A DNA stretch of 42,688 bases. Origin: Prevotella sp. P5-108. GTDB taxonomy: Bacteria; Bacteroidota; Bacteroidia; Bacteroidales; Bacteroidaceae. This document shows, one piece after another, positions 33,974 through 41,516 of the stretch. Within the stretch, counting starts at the first letter, position 1. Every line of letters begins with the position of its first letter. Position numbers and translations under genes: made by a program. Under the pieces are notes generated by a model. The model saw only the letters and a program-made list of their open reading frames with translations. It did no database searches and had not been told where the DNA came from. The stretch is from the NCBI RefSeq assembly GCF_002251385.1, contig NZ_NPJJ01000020.1, positions 1-42,688 on the forward strand. The letters are read 5' to 3'.

Positions 33974-35305
33974 ATGTCTACAATCATTTATGGAGGTACC
34001 ATCGTCAACGAAGGCAGGAGCTTCCTCGGAAGTCTGGTCATCGACAACGACAGGATAACCGAAATTTACGAAGACAGCAGTACCCCCCGTGGCCTCTATT
34101 CGGAAGAGATAGACGCCACGGGGTGTCTCGTTATGCCCGGCGTGATAGACGAGCACGTCCACATGCGCGAGCCGGGACTCACCCAGAAAGCCGACATCGA
34201 GAGCGAGACCCGAGCCGCTGCCTGGGGTGGCGTGACATCGGTGATGGACATGCCCAACACCGTGCCCCAGACCACCACCCTCGAAGCCCTCAACGACAAG
34301 TTTGAGCGCGCGGCGCACGAGAGCCATGTCAACTACAGTTTCTTCCCCGGAGCCACAGCCTCCAACCTGTCGCTCATCGGCCATGCCGACGCCCACCGCA
34401 TACCCGGCATCAAGCTGTTTATGGGTGCCTCGACCGGCAACATGCTGGTAGACGGCGACAGCGCCCTCGACGCCATCTTCGCCGCCTGCGCCGAGCGCGG
34501 TCTGCCCCTGATGACCCACTGCGAAGACTCTGCCATCATCAATGTCAACATGGCACGCGCCAAAGCCCTCTACGGCGACGACCCCGACATCAAATACCAC
34601 CCCACCATACGCAGCGAGGAAGCCTGCTGGCAGTCTACGCACAAGGCAGTAAGCCTGGCACGCCGCCATCACACCCGTCTGCATGTGGCCCACATCACCA
34701 CAGCCCGCGAGCTGGAGCTCTTCGGCGCCGACGACCACATCACCGCCGAAGCCGTGGCAGCCCATCTGCTCTTCAGCGACAGCGACTATGCGCAGCGGGG
34801 CGCACTCATCAAGTGCAACCCCGCCGTGAAGACCGCCCACGACCGCGATGCCCTGCGCCGTGGCCTCACCGACGGCCGCATCTACACCCTCGGCACCGAC
34901 CACGCTCCCCATCTGCTGGCCGACAAGCAAGGAGGCTGCGCCCGTGCCGCTTCGGGCATGCCCATGGTGCAGTTTTCGCTGCCCGCCATGCTGGGACTCA
35001 CCGACCAGGGAGTGCTCACGGTGGAGCGCATGGTGGAACTGATGTGCCACAACCCCGCCCGACTCTTCGGCGTGCGCGACCGCGGATTTCTGCGTCGTGG
35101 CTACAAGGCCGACATCGCCATCGTGGAACCCCACCAGCGCTGGACGATCACCGAAGACATCATACAGAGCAAGTGTAAATGGAGCCCGCTCATGGGCGAC
35201 AGTTTCGACTGGCGGGTGCGTACCACCCTGTGCAACGGCCGCACCATCTACGACCGTGGACACTTCTGCACCGACAGTCGGGGCGAAGAGATAGCGTTCA
35301 GATGA
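33974..35305 (+). CDS. pyrC: dihydroorotase (class I type)
   Basis: This 443-residue amidohydrolase catalyses carbamoyl aspartate to dihydroorotate, step three of pyrimidine synthesis. The metal-binding HxH is His61/His63 (IDEHVHMREPG), followed by GVTSVMDMPNT, the lysine region IKLFMGASTGN, further histidines (MTHCED; HVAHITTA) and the catalytic Asp in LGTDHAPH. Length and motifs match Bacteroides dihydroorotases. Allantoinase is the main alternative, but no purine-degradation genes are present. It lies 14 bp after the DUF4369 gene, and its stop overlaps the next start by 4 bp. Confidence 0.92.
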   Translation: MSTIIYGGTIVNEGRSFLGSLVIDNDRITEIYEDSSTPRGLYSEEIDATGCLVMPGVIDEHVHMREPGLTQKADIESETRAAAWGGVTSVMDMPNTVPQTTTLEALNDKFERAAHESHVNYSFFPGATASNLSLIGHADAHRIPGIKLFMGASTGNMLVDGDSALDAIFAACAERGLPLMTHCEDSAIINVNMARAKALYGDDPDIKYHPTIRSEEACWQSTHKAVSLARRHHTRLHVAHITTARELELFGADDHITAEAVAAHLLFSDSDYAQRGALIKCNPAVKTAHDRDALRRGLTDGRIYTLGTDHAPHLLADKQGGCARAASGMPMVQFSLPAMLGLTDQGVLTVERMVELMCHNPARLFGVRDRGFLRRGYKADIAIVEPHQRWTITEDIIQSKCKWSPLMGDSFDWRVRTTLCNGRTIYDRGHFCTDSRGEEIAFR

Positions 35306-36123
35306 AGACCGTCGTCACCTACAGTTTCAGCCAGCTCGAGCCCTACATCAACTGGGTCTACTTCTACCACGCCTGGAGCCTCAACGGCAAGCCCGAGAGC
35401 GAACGCCAGCGCATGAAAGCCGAGGCTCTCGACACGCTCCGCCAGACCGATGACCGCTTCAAGGCCCGCGCCATCATAGGGCTATACCCTGCCTGGGGCG
35501 ACGGCGACGACATCGTGCTCGACGGCGGAGAGCGCATCCCCCTGCTGCGCCAGCAACATCCCGCCAAAGGATGCGACTACACGCTGTGTCTCTCTGACTT
35601 TGTGCGGCCTGCAGGCTATAGCGAGCCCGACCGTATAGGCGTCTTCGCCACCACCGTAGACAGCGGCATGGAGACCGACTGCCATGGCGACATCTACCAG
35701 CAGATGCTGAGACAGACCCTTGCCGACAGACTGGCAGAGGCTGCCGCCGAACGGCTGCACTACGAGGTGCGCACACAGCTCTGGGGCTACCAGCCCGACG
35801 AGCCCGAAGCCCCCGCCCGCATGCTGGCTTGCGACTATCAGGGCATAAGGCCCGCCATAGGCTACCCCTCAATGCCCGATACCAGCCTCAACTTTGTGCT
35901 CGACCGGCTGCTGCACTTCACCGATATAGGCATACGCCTCACCGAGAGCGGCATGATGACGCCTCACGCCAGCGTGTCGGGGCTCATGATAAGCCACCCC
36001 GAGGCACGCTACTTCGACCTGGGCAAGATAGGCGACGACCAGCTCGCCGACTACGCCCACCGACGCGGCATCCCCATCACGCTGATGCGCAAGTTTTTAG
36101 AATCCAACATGATACGCCAATGA
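35302..36123 (+). CDS. stand-alone methionine synthase (MetH) activation domain protein
   Basis: This 273-residue protein corresponds to only the AdoMet-binding reactivation domain of cobalamin-dependent methionine synthase. It shows the family's SAM site RPAIGYPSMPD (about 180-190) and the C-terminal pattern LTESGMMTPHASVSGLMISH, then PEARYFDLGKIGDDQLADYA. The catalytic, folate and B12 domains are absent from this gene and from the window. A split MetH, with this domain supplied in trans to re-methylate cobalamin, is the straightforward reading. It is translationally coupled (ATGA overlap at both ends) to dihydroorotase and the phosphoesterase. Confidence 0.82.
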   Translation: MKTVVTYSFSQLEPYINWVYFYHAWSLNGKPESERQRMKAEALDTLRQTDDRFKARAIIGLYPAWGDGDDIVLDGGERIPLLRQQHPAKGCDYTLCLSDFVRPAGYSEPDRIGVFATTVDSGMETDCHGDIYQQMLRQTLADRLAEAAAERLHYEVRTQLWGYQPDEPEAPARMLACDYQGIRPAIGYPSMPDTSLNFVLDRLLHFTDIGIRLTESGMMTPHASVSGLMISHPEARYFDLGKIGDDQLADYAHRRGIPITLMRKFLESNMIRQ

Positions 36124-37289
36124 TAGCCCGTGTGTTCATCCCCCTGCTACTTATCATCATCCTGCCCGATGTATATCTCTGGCTGCACCGTCTGCGCCGC
36201 CCCGTCTACTCGTGGGCAGAGCGGCTGCTGTGGCTGGCACCTTCGGCGCTGATGATAGTCTTCAGCAGCATACTGGCAGTGTCGCCCAGCTTTGTGCCCG
36301 ACGACATCTACTGGGCACGGCTCTACATCGCCCTGCTCGGGGTATGGGTAGTGCCCAAGCTGGTCTATGTGCTCTGCTCGGCCATAGGTCTGGCAATATG
36401 CCGCCTCGCCCACAGCCGCCGCAACTGGGGCCGCCTCGTGGGGATGGGGCTTGCGGGGTATATGGTCTACGCCTTTGTCTATGGCTATACCATAGGTTTC
36501 GCCGATATAGAGGTGAAGCACGTGACGCTGGCGGTAGACAATCTGCCGAAAGAGTTTGACGGACTGCGCGTGGCACATCTCTCCGACGCCCATGTGGGCA
36601 CCTATACCGGCCGCCGCGCCCAGATACTGAGCCGTGCCGTCGACAGCACGCTCGCCCAGCACCCCGACCTCATCTGCTTCACGGGCGACATACAGAACGT
36701 GAAGCCCGCCGAGCTGGAGCCCGTGATGCCCATGCTCGCACGCCTCAAGGCTCCGCTGGGAGTCTACTCGGTACTGGGCAACCACGACTATGCCACCTAT
36801 CTCGGCGGCACCGACGAGGAGCGCATCCGCGCCGAACAGCGGCTCTGCCAGATGGAGCGCGGACTGGGGTGGCATCTGCTGCTCAACGACAACTGCGTCA
36901 TAAGGTGTGGCAGCGACTCTATCTTCATCGCCGGCATGGAGAACGACGGCGAGCCGCCCTTCCCCTCGCGAGGCGACGTGGGCAAGACCATGCGCGGAAT
37001 ACCTGCCGGGGCGTTTACCCTGATGCTCGAGCACGACCCGTCGTCGTGGACCCGCACCATACTGCCCCACTCTACCGCCCAAGTCACCCTGAGCGGACAC
37101 ACCCACGGCGGACAGATAGAGCTCTTCGGGCTGCGCTTCACTCAGCTGCGACAGCGCCACGACCTGGGGCTCTACCGCAAGGGACAGCGCTGGCTCTATG
37201 TCAATGCCGGACTGGGCGGCGTGGTACCCATGCGCTATCATGTAAATCCAGAGATAACCATCATTACACTGACAACGAACAAATCATAA
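36120..37289 (+). CDS. membrane-anchored metallophosphoesterase
   Basis: This 389-residue protein has three or four N-terminal membrane spans (about 4-20, 34-55, 62-88, 104-124). A calcineurin-type metallophosphoesterase domain follows with all five motifs: DAHVG, GDIQN, GNHDY, a late His (MLEHDP region), and GHTHGGQ. This is the layout of YaeI/YkuE-type enzymes, some of which act on UDP-diacylglucosamine or other lipid-linked phosphates. The ATG at 36120 overlaps the preceding stop. It lies directly before a PlsC-type acyltransferase, which favours a lipid substrate. Confidence 0.88.
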   Translation: MIARVFIPLLLIIILPDVYLWLHRLRRPVYSWAERLLWLAPSALMIVFSSILAVSPSFVPDDIYWARLYIALLGVWVVPKLVYVLCSAIGLAICRLAHSRRNWGRLVGMGLAGYMVYAFVYGYTIGFADIEVKHVTLAVDNLPKEFDGLRVAHLSDAHVGTYTGRRAQILSRAVDSTLAQHPDLICFTGDIQNVKPAELEPVMPMLARLKAPLGVYSVLGNHDYATYLGGTDEERIRAEQRLCQMERGLGWHLLLNDNCVIRCGSDSIFIAGMENDGEPPFPSRGDVGKTMRGIPAGAFTLMLEHDPSSWTRTILPHSTAQVTLSGHTHGGQIELFGLRFTQLRQRHDLGLYRKGQRWLYVNAGLGGVVPMRYHVNPEITIITLTTNKS

Positions 37290-37294
37290 AACCA

Positions 37295-38053
37295 ATGAAG
37301 TATCTGTATCGACTCTATCAGCTCATCGTCGCACTACCCATATTCCTGGTAGCCAGCATCGTCACTTCGCTCACCACCATGATAGGCTGCCGACTGGGCA
37401 ACGGCCACTTCTGGGGCTACTATCCCGGCAAGTGGTGGTCGCGACTCACCACCTTTATCCTCCTTCTCCCCGTCAAGGTCGAGGGGCGCGAGCATCTGCG
37501 CAAGGACGAGTCCTATGTATTCGTAAGCAATCATCAGGGAGCGTTTGACATCTTCCTCATCTACGGTTTCCTGAACCGCAACTTCAAGTGGATGATGAAG
37601 CGCAGCCTGCGCAATGTGCCTCTGGTGGGCGCCGCGTGCCACTATGCCCATCACATCTTTGTAGACAAGCGTGGGCCAAGCAAGATACGCGAGACCTATG
37701 ACCATGCGCGCGACACGTTGCGCGAGGGCATGTCGCTGGTGGTATTTCCCGAGGGAGCCCGCTCATTTACCGGACACATGGGGGTATTCCGCCGCGGTGC
37801 CTTCATGCTCGCCGACGAACTCCAGTTGCCCGTAGTGCCGCTTACCATCAACGGTTCGTTCGACGTGCTGCCCCGTATGCGCGACGGGCGCTTCGTCGAC
37901 TGGCATCAGCTCAAGCTCACCATCCATGCCCCCATCTATCCCCAAGGCAAAGGGCTGGAGTATGAGCGCAAGACGATGGACGAAGCATACCAGACCATCA
38001 TGGCCGACCTGGACAAGAAGTACCAGGGATATGTAGAGAATCCCGACCAGTAA
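37295..38053 (+). CDS. plsC: 1-acylglycerol-3-phosphate acyltransferase (PlsC family)
   Basis: This 252-residue membrane acyltransferase adds the second acyl chain to lysophosphatidate. The N-terminal hydrophobic segment (about 7-30) is followed by the catalytic NHQGAFD (NHx4D, residues 79-85), the glycerol-phosphate motif with VDKRGPSKIRE, FPEGARS (about 150) and the PVVPLTINGS strand. The product would feed CdsA, encoded 32 kb away. It is the last gene of the operon. A direct repeat begins 8 bases beyond the stop and carries a small terminator-like hairpin. Confidence 0.92.
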   Translation: MKYLYRLYQLIVALPIFLVASIVTSLTTMIGCRLGNGHFWGYYPGKWWSRLTTFILLLPVKVEGREHLRKDESYVFVSNHQGAFDIFLIYGFLNRNFKWMMKRSLRNVPLVGAACHYAHHIFVDKRGPSKIRETYDHARDTLREGMSLVVFPEGARSFTGHMGVFRRGAFMLADELQLPVVPLTINGSFDVLPRMRDGRFVDWHQLKLTIHAPIYPQGKGLEYERKTMDEAYQTIMADLDKKYQGYVENPDQ

Positions 38054-38060
38054 CGACTGA

Positions 38061-38270
38061 GCCGACAACAGCCGCCATGGCTTTTTGTGTTTATATCATC
38101 CTATATTATGTCCTGCTGCAGGTAACGCCTGCGGCTAATCGCAACTCTTACAGAGTAGCATTAATTTGTAGTGATTTGCACCCAAGGTAGAAGCGCTGCG
38201 CACCTCAACCCTGGGCTATGTAAGCGCAACTCCTACAGAGTTGCCAAGGGTGCGTACCTTTCACGATGGG
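38061..38270 (+). repeat. about 210 bp direct repeat, copy 1
   Basis: Starts GCCGACAACAGCCGCCATGG and ends at CACGATGGG. It includes two units of the dispersed palindromic element (38122-38160 and 38222-38243) and an ACCCAAGGT...ACCCTGGG pair. Copy 2 is 763 bp away with only scattered changes. Confidence 0.88.
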
Positions 38271-38400
38271 CTACCCCATCATTGTATGCGCACCACACAC
38301 CATGGGCAAACACCATTCCAACATTGGGTGCGTACCGTCCATCATGGTTAGCCAATAACCGCCCAAATATATTTGACCATACTCATCGGAAGATAGTACG

Positions 38401-38530
38401 CACCCCCCGGCAACTCTGTAAGAGTTGCGCTTTCCCAGCCCAGGGTTGCGGGCGAAAGCACGCTACCCTGGGTAAGATACCCACCAACATAGCAACGCTG
38501 TAAGTGTTGCGTTTAGCCGTAGGCGTTACT
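38401..38530 (-). repeat. dispersed palindromic element, inverted copy
   Basis: Reads as the reverse complement of the element in the flanking repeats: GGCAACTCTGTAAGAGTTGC, CAGGGTTG, then AGCAACGCTGTAAGTGTTGC and GTTTAGCCGTAGGCGTTAC. Confidence 0.8.
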
Positions 38531-38823
38531 TGTCTCATGCGCTTCCATGTTCTCTTGATATACTCGCATAAGAAGCTACAAAAAGTGATTAGCTTATTTC
38601 TTGTCAATATATAACACCTCTTCTTCATTGCTCTCTTTGATGAACCACTACAAGCAACTGTTTTTTTTACCGTCAACGGCGGACTTTTTGAACGGCCAAC
38701 GGCCGCTTTTTTTACCATGCCGGCTGTTGTCGCCATGCAACGCATGGCGTTGGGGATGGTGGTGATGATAAGGAGGAAAACTCGTTTTCCGACTGGCGTC
38801 GCCACCGTCACCAAAAAGGCGAA

Positions 38824-39032
38824 GCCGACAACAGCCGCCATGGCTTTTTGTGTTTATATCATCCTATATTATGTCCTGCCCGGGTAACGCCTGCGGCTAA
38901 TCGCAACTCTTACAGAGTAGCATTGATTTGTACTGATTTGCACCCAGGGTAGAGGCGCTGCGCCCCTCAACCCTGGGCTGGGAAAGCGCAACTCCTACAG
39001 AGTTGCCAAGGCTGCGTACCATCCACGATGGG
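38824..39032 (+). repeat. about 210 bp direct repeat, copy 2
   Basis: Second copy of 38061-38270, with units of the palindromic element at 38884-38920 and 38983-39006. The segment between the copies is about 550 bp. Confidence 0.88.
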
Positions 39033-39073
39033 ATCATGACAGTCGGAGAGACCGGCTGCCGCATGACCGCCAT

Positions 39074-39133
39074 ACGCAAAGCGCCCTGCCAAGGTGAAAA
39101 AACTGCTTTTCATCCTGACAGGGCGCTTTGCGT
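39074..39133. terminator. long inverted repeat downstream of the cyclophilin gene
   Basis: ACGCAAAGCGCCCTG (39074-39088) and its perfect complement (39119-39133) form a 15 bp stem, with a further TGAAAA/TTTTCA pairing inside (39095-39112). It lies 78 bases beyond the stop of the minus-strand cyclophilin. It has no T tract, so it may be a transcript-end structure or a mobile-element trace. Confidence 0.5.
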
Positions 39134-39210
39134 GTAGATATACGAGGGTGACGGGCTGGCTCCCGACGGTCTTGGCCCACATAGCCAGACCGTCAGTCAG
39201 GACCGCGGCA

Positions 39211-39960
39211 TCACTGCACAGACTGGCAGACCTCGGTCTTGATGATGGCGATGTCTTCGCAAGGACGGTCATCGGGGCTGGTGGCGGCAGACTGTATCTG
39301 CTCGACCACATCGAGGCCCTCTGTCACCTCGCCAAACACGGTGTACTGTCCGTCGAGATGGGGAGTGCCACCAAGGGTGCTGTAAGTCGCGGTCTGCTCC
39401 TCGGTAAAACCTACAGGGTTGGCCTTGCAGCTGTCCTGGGCTTCCTGAATCAGACGCTCCTGAAGGTCTTGCAGTCCGGCGCGGTCGCGGTTGCGGCGCA
39501 TATCCATAATCTCGTCCTTATGGGCGGCCACAAGGTCGTTGAAGGCGATGGTCACCTGGTTCTGCTGCATCTGCTTCTCCATCTGCTTGAGTTGGGCAGG
39601 CTTGTAGACCGAGCCCCAGACGATGTAGAACTGGCTGCCGCTCGACTCGCGACCGGGATTGACCTCGTCACCAAGTCGGGCAGCGCAGAGCGCACCACGC
39701 TTATGGAAGAGACGGGCATTGATTTCGGCTTTGACGGTATAGCCTGGGCCGCCCATACCGAGGCGTTTGCCAGCTGGAGCGCCCTTGGAGTCGGGGTCTC
39801 CGCCCTGAACCATGAAGTCCTTGATGACACGGTGGAACAAGAGGCCGTCGTAATAGCCCTCGGCGGCGAGCTTGAGGAAATTGTCGCGGTGGAGGGGCGT
39901 CTCGTCATACAGGCTGACTACGATGTCGCCCAGAGTGGTTGTGATTTTTACTGTTGACAT
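39211..39960 (-). CDS. cyclophilin-type peptidyl-prolyl isomerase
   Basis: This 249-residue cytoplasmic prolyl isomerase shows NFLKLAAEGYYDGLLFHRVI, FMVQGGDP, GSQFYIVWG and the C-terminal DGQYTVFGEVTEGLDVVEQI, which together make the cyclophilin core. A helical insertion of about 75 residues (from KPAQLKQMEKQMQ to NPVGFTEEQ) separates the GSQFYI and YTVFGEV halves, giving extra length over the usual 165-170. There is no signal peptide. It stands alone with its own promoter. Confidence 0.93.
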   Translation of the reverse strand: MSTVKITTTLGDIVVSLYDETPLHRDNFLKLAAEGYYDGLLFHRVIKDFMVQGGDPDSKGAPAGKRLGMGGPGYTVKAEINARLFHKRGALCAARLGDEVNPGRESSGSQFYIVWGSVYKPAQLKQMEKQMQQNQVTIAFNDLVAAHKDEIMDMRRNRDRAGLQDLQERLIQEAQDSCKANPVGFTEEQTATYSTLGGTPHLDGQYTVFGEVTEGLDVVEQIQSAATSPDDRPCEDIAIIKTEVCQSVQ

Positions 39961-40230
39961 TGTCTATGTTTGTTGTGTTACTATGCTTATTCAGACAACC
40001 CGTGCGCCATGCGTCGCGATGGTTGCAACGCTTTGCGTCGTGGTTGCCAATCTTCTACACAAAGGTAATACTTTTTGCTCTACCATCCACACAACTGCTC
40101 TATCTTTTAGACTATGGCAGCAGAAAATAGTGGGAAACATGGGGACCTGGGCCGAAGGGGCATGATGGAGTAGTAGAAAAGTGATGTGGCAACAGATGTG
40201 CATGTTAGCTACTGCCAGACTATTGACATT
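39961..40230. other. cyclophilin leader and right cassette boundary
   Basis: No gene is supported. It contains the cyclophilin -7 box at 40060-40067. Sequence shared with the left cassette begins at about 40231. Confidence 0.55.
40060..40067 (-). promoter_or_regulatory. -7 box of the cyclophilin gene
   Basis: On the minus strand TACCTTTG, about 100 bases before the ATG at 39960. Confidence 0.5.
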
Positions 40231-40482
40231 ATTTTCACCCCCAGCCATCACTTTTCCCCCAATTTCCTTGGCACGTGTGTACATTATTATTATATTTGCA
40301 ATGTATACATCTTAACCCCTGTCCATGCGCCGCCTGATTGTCATAATGCTGTTGGGGCTCATGACCACTCTGAGCCTCCCTGCTTTCGCCATTGCCGGAA
40401 GCAGAGAGAGTGACCACGCCCCCCAACCCTACAAATACATAGGCAAGGAGCTCGACCGCACTCACGGACTGGACTGGTACGA
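40231..40482 (+). repeat. promoter/leader/RHS module, copy 2
   Basis: Second copy of 214-461. Promoter, start codon, signal peptide and RHS tip start are all kept. Beyond this point it continues as RHS core (YDHGARHYDPVTGRWNVMD), unlike copy 1. Confidence 0.85.
40267..40298 (+). promoter_or_regulatory. promoter of RHS cassette 2
   Basis: CTTG (40267-40270), 20 bp, then TATATTTG (40291-40298). The -33 element is one base off the consensus seen in copy 1. Confidence 0.7.
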
Positions 40483-40954
40483 CCATGGTGCCCGCCACTA
40501 CGACCCCGTCACGGGACGATGGAACGTAATGGATGCCTTGGCGGAGAAATACTACCCATGGTCGCCATACGTGTCGTGTGGGGACGACCCGGTGAATGCG
40601 GTTGGCCCGGATGGGAAGGATTATTGGAGCACAAGTGACCCTCTAATAATAATAGAATTCTTCAATAACGTAGAATCCAATAGGGCTTTCTTTTTCAAAC
40701 CATTTTCTACGTTAACCTATTTCTTTAACTCCTTACATCCATACACCTATACCATCAATTCTATTGCTTACACAATAGATTCTGATGGGAGAATAGGGCG
40801 ACCGGCACACATTCTTGGCATAGTTGACAATCCTGGCTTTCGGAAAGGTACTGTCAGAGGTAAGGTGAGAATGGGAAAAATAAAGGGAAAGCGCCAAGAG
40901 ACCACGAGCGACAGAATGAACAAGTCAGAAGCCTTGCGCAGAAATATAAGTTAA
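40325..40954 (+). CDS. exported RHS tip with frameshifted toxin domain
   Basis: This reading frame has 209 codons. The signal peptide MRRLIVIMLLGLMTTLSLPA (cleavage near AIAG, residue 25) is followed by the RHS core end, about residues 33-95 (PYKYIGKELDRTHGLDWY, HGARHYDPVTGRWNVMD, AEKYYPWSPYVSCGDDPVN, GPDGKDYW). From about residue 96 comes a variable AT-rich toxin-like domain (INSIAYTIDSDGRIGRPAHI). The frame then degenerates: at 40876-40880 an A5 run needs one more A to continue in the frame open from 40864 to 41052. Without that base the protein ends at 40954 with a meaningless tail. The intended toxin family is unknown to me. Confidence 0.7.
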   Translation: MRRLIVIMLLGLMTTLSLPAFAIAGSRESDHAPQPYKYIGKELDRTHGLDWYDHGARHYDPVTGRWNVMDALAEKYYPWSPYVSCGDDPVNAVGPDGKDYWSTSDPLIIIEFFNNVESNRAFFFKPFSTLTYFFNSLHPYTYTINSIAYTIDSDGRIGRPAHILGIVDNPGFRKGTVRGKVRMGKIKGKRQETTSDRMNKSEALRRNIS

Positions 40955-41052
40955 CAGAAGTGCAACAAGAGAAAGTACATCGAGAAATTTCTGGGCAGGG
41001 ATATAGCTATAAAGAAATAGAAGAATTGATAATAGAAATGTTTTATGAATAG
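40864..41052 (+). pseudogene. out-of-frame C-terminus of the cassette 2 toxin
   Basis: This frame encodes a coherent helical C-terminus: KAPRDHERQNEQVRSLAQKY, KLTEVQQEKVHREISG, GYSYKEIEELIIEMFYE, ending at a TAG at 41050. It lacks a start of its own. It joins the upstream toxin if one A is added to the run at 40876-40880. Its stop overlaps the immunity gene start by 8 bp, as expected of an intact toxin/immunity pair, which supports the join. Confidence 0.7.
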
Positions 41053-41500
41053 GCAAGAATTAGAAGGTATGATGCGCAAAGAGATAGGAAGAAATATCTG
41101 TTATTGCAGGGCTGGCGGAGGGGCCGGTTCTATTATTCTATTAGAATTGGATAACAAAGATAGCTATTGGATGAGTGGATACTGGTGGTTATTTTACAAT
41201 AAGCGCATCATATGCACATACGAAGATGATTGTACGGCATTAATAGGTAAAGTTCCTAAAAACTTAATGAGAATGGAAGGCATGAAAGTAACAGACGTCC
41301 AAATAACTACAGATCTATTTCTATGTCTGACTATTGATAATAACTATATATTGGTTGCTGATGGATGGAACAAAGAGTATGCTGATGCAGACAATGAATA
41401 TTATGATGGTGGTTGGCGATATTCTGTGCCCAGTTTAAATAAAAGTTATGAAATTACCAAAAATGGAGATTTCATAGAAACATGTTACGGATTAGTATAA
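41045..41500 (+). CDS. putative cytoplasmic immunity protein of cassette 2
   Basis: This 151-residue protein has no signal peptide. It begins ATGAATAGG overlapping the end of the frameshifted toxin by 8 bp. Aromatic strands (DSYWMSGYWWLFYNKRIICT, VTDVQITTDLFLCLTIDNNY, ILVADGWNKEYADADNEYY) suggest a compact beta protein. I do not recognise the family. Codon use is AT-rich like the toxin tail. Immunity role is inferred from position; absence of a signal implies the toxin acts in the cytoplasm. Confidence 0.6.
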   Translation: MNRQELEGMMRKEIGRNICYCRAGGGAGSIILLELDNKDSYWMSGYWWLFYNKRIICTYEDDCTALIGKVPKNLMRMEGMKVTDVQITTDLFLCLTIDNNYILVADGWNKEYADADNEYYDGGWRYSVPSLNKSYEITKNGDFIETCYGLV

Positions 41501-41516
41501 AATATGGGGACATACA

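Larger units (their letters stand above)
38054..39210. other. repeat-rich intergenic region
   Basis: No gene is supported here. Several short ORFs are translations of repeats. It contains a pair of about 210 bp direct repeats (38061-38270, 38824-39032), an inverted copy of the dispersed element, small hairpins with T runs (around 38660-38710, 38740-38760, 38778-38795) and a long inverted repeat at 39074-39133. Confidence 0.7.

Noticed and set aside
33824..35263. 479-codon minus-strand frame over dihydroorotase
   Set aside because: Antisense shadow; all motifs of dihydroorotase are on the plus strand.
36147..37241. 364-codon minus-strand frame over the metallophosphoesterase
   Set aside because: Antisense shadow of a gene with all five phosphoesterase motifs.
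38171..38841. short ORFs with an NSYRVAKGAY or TPTAKRNTYSVAM pattern
   Set aside because: They are translations of the dispersed palindromic element and recur wherever it does.
39094..39957. 287-codon plus-strand frame over the cyclophilin
   Set aside because: Antisense shadow; the cyclophilin core is clear on the minus strand.
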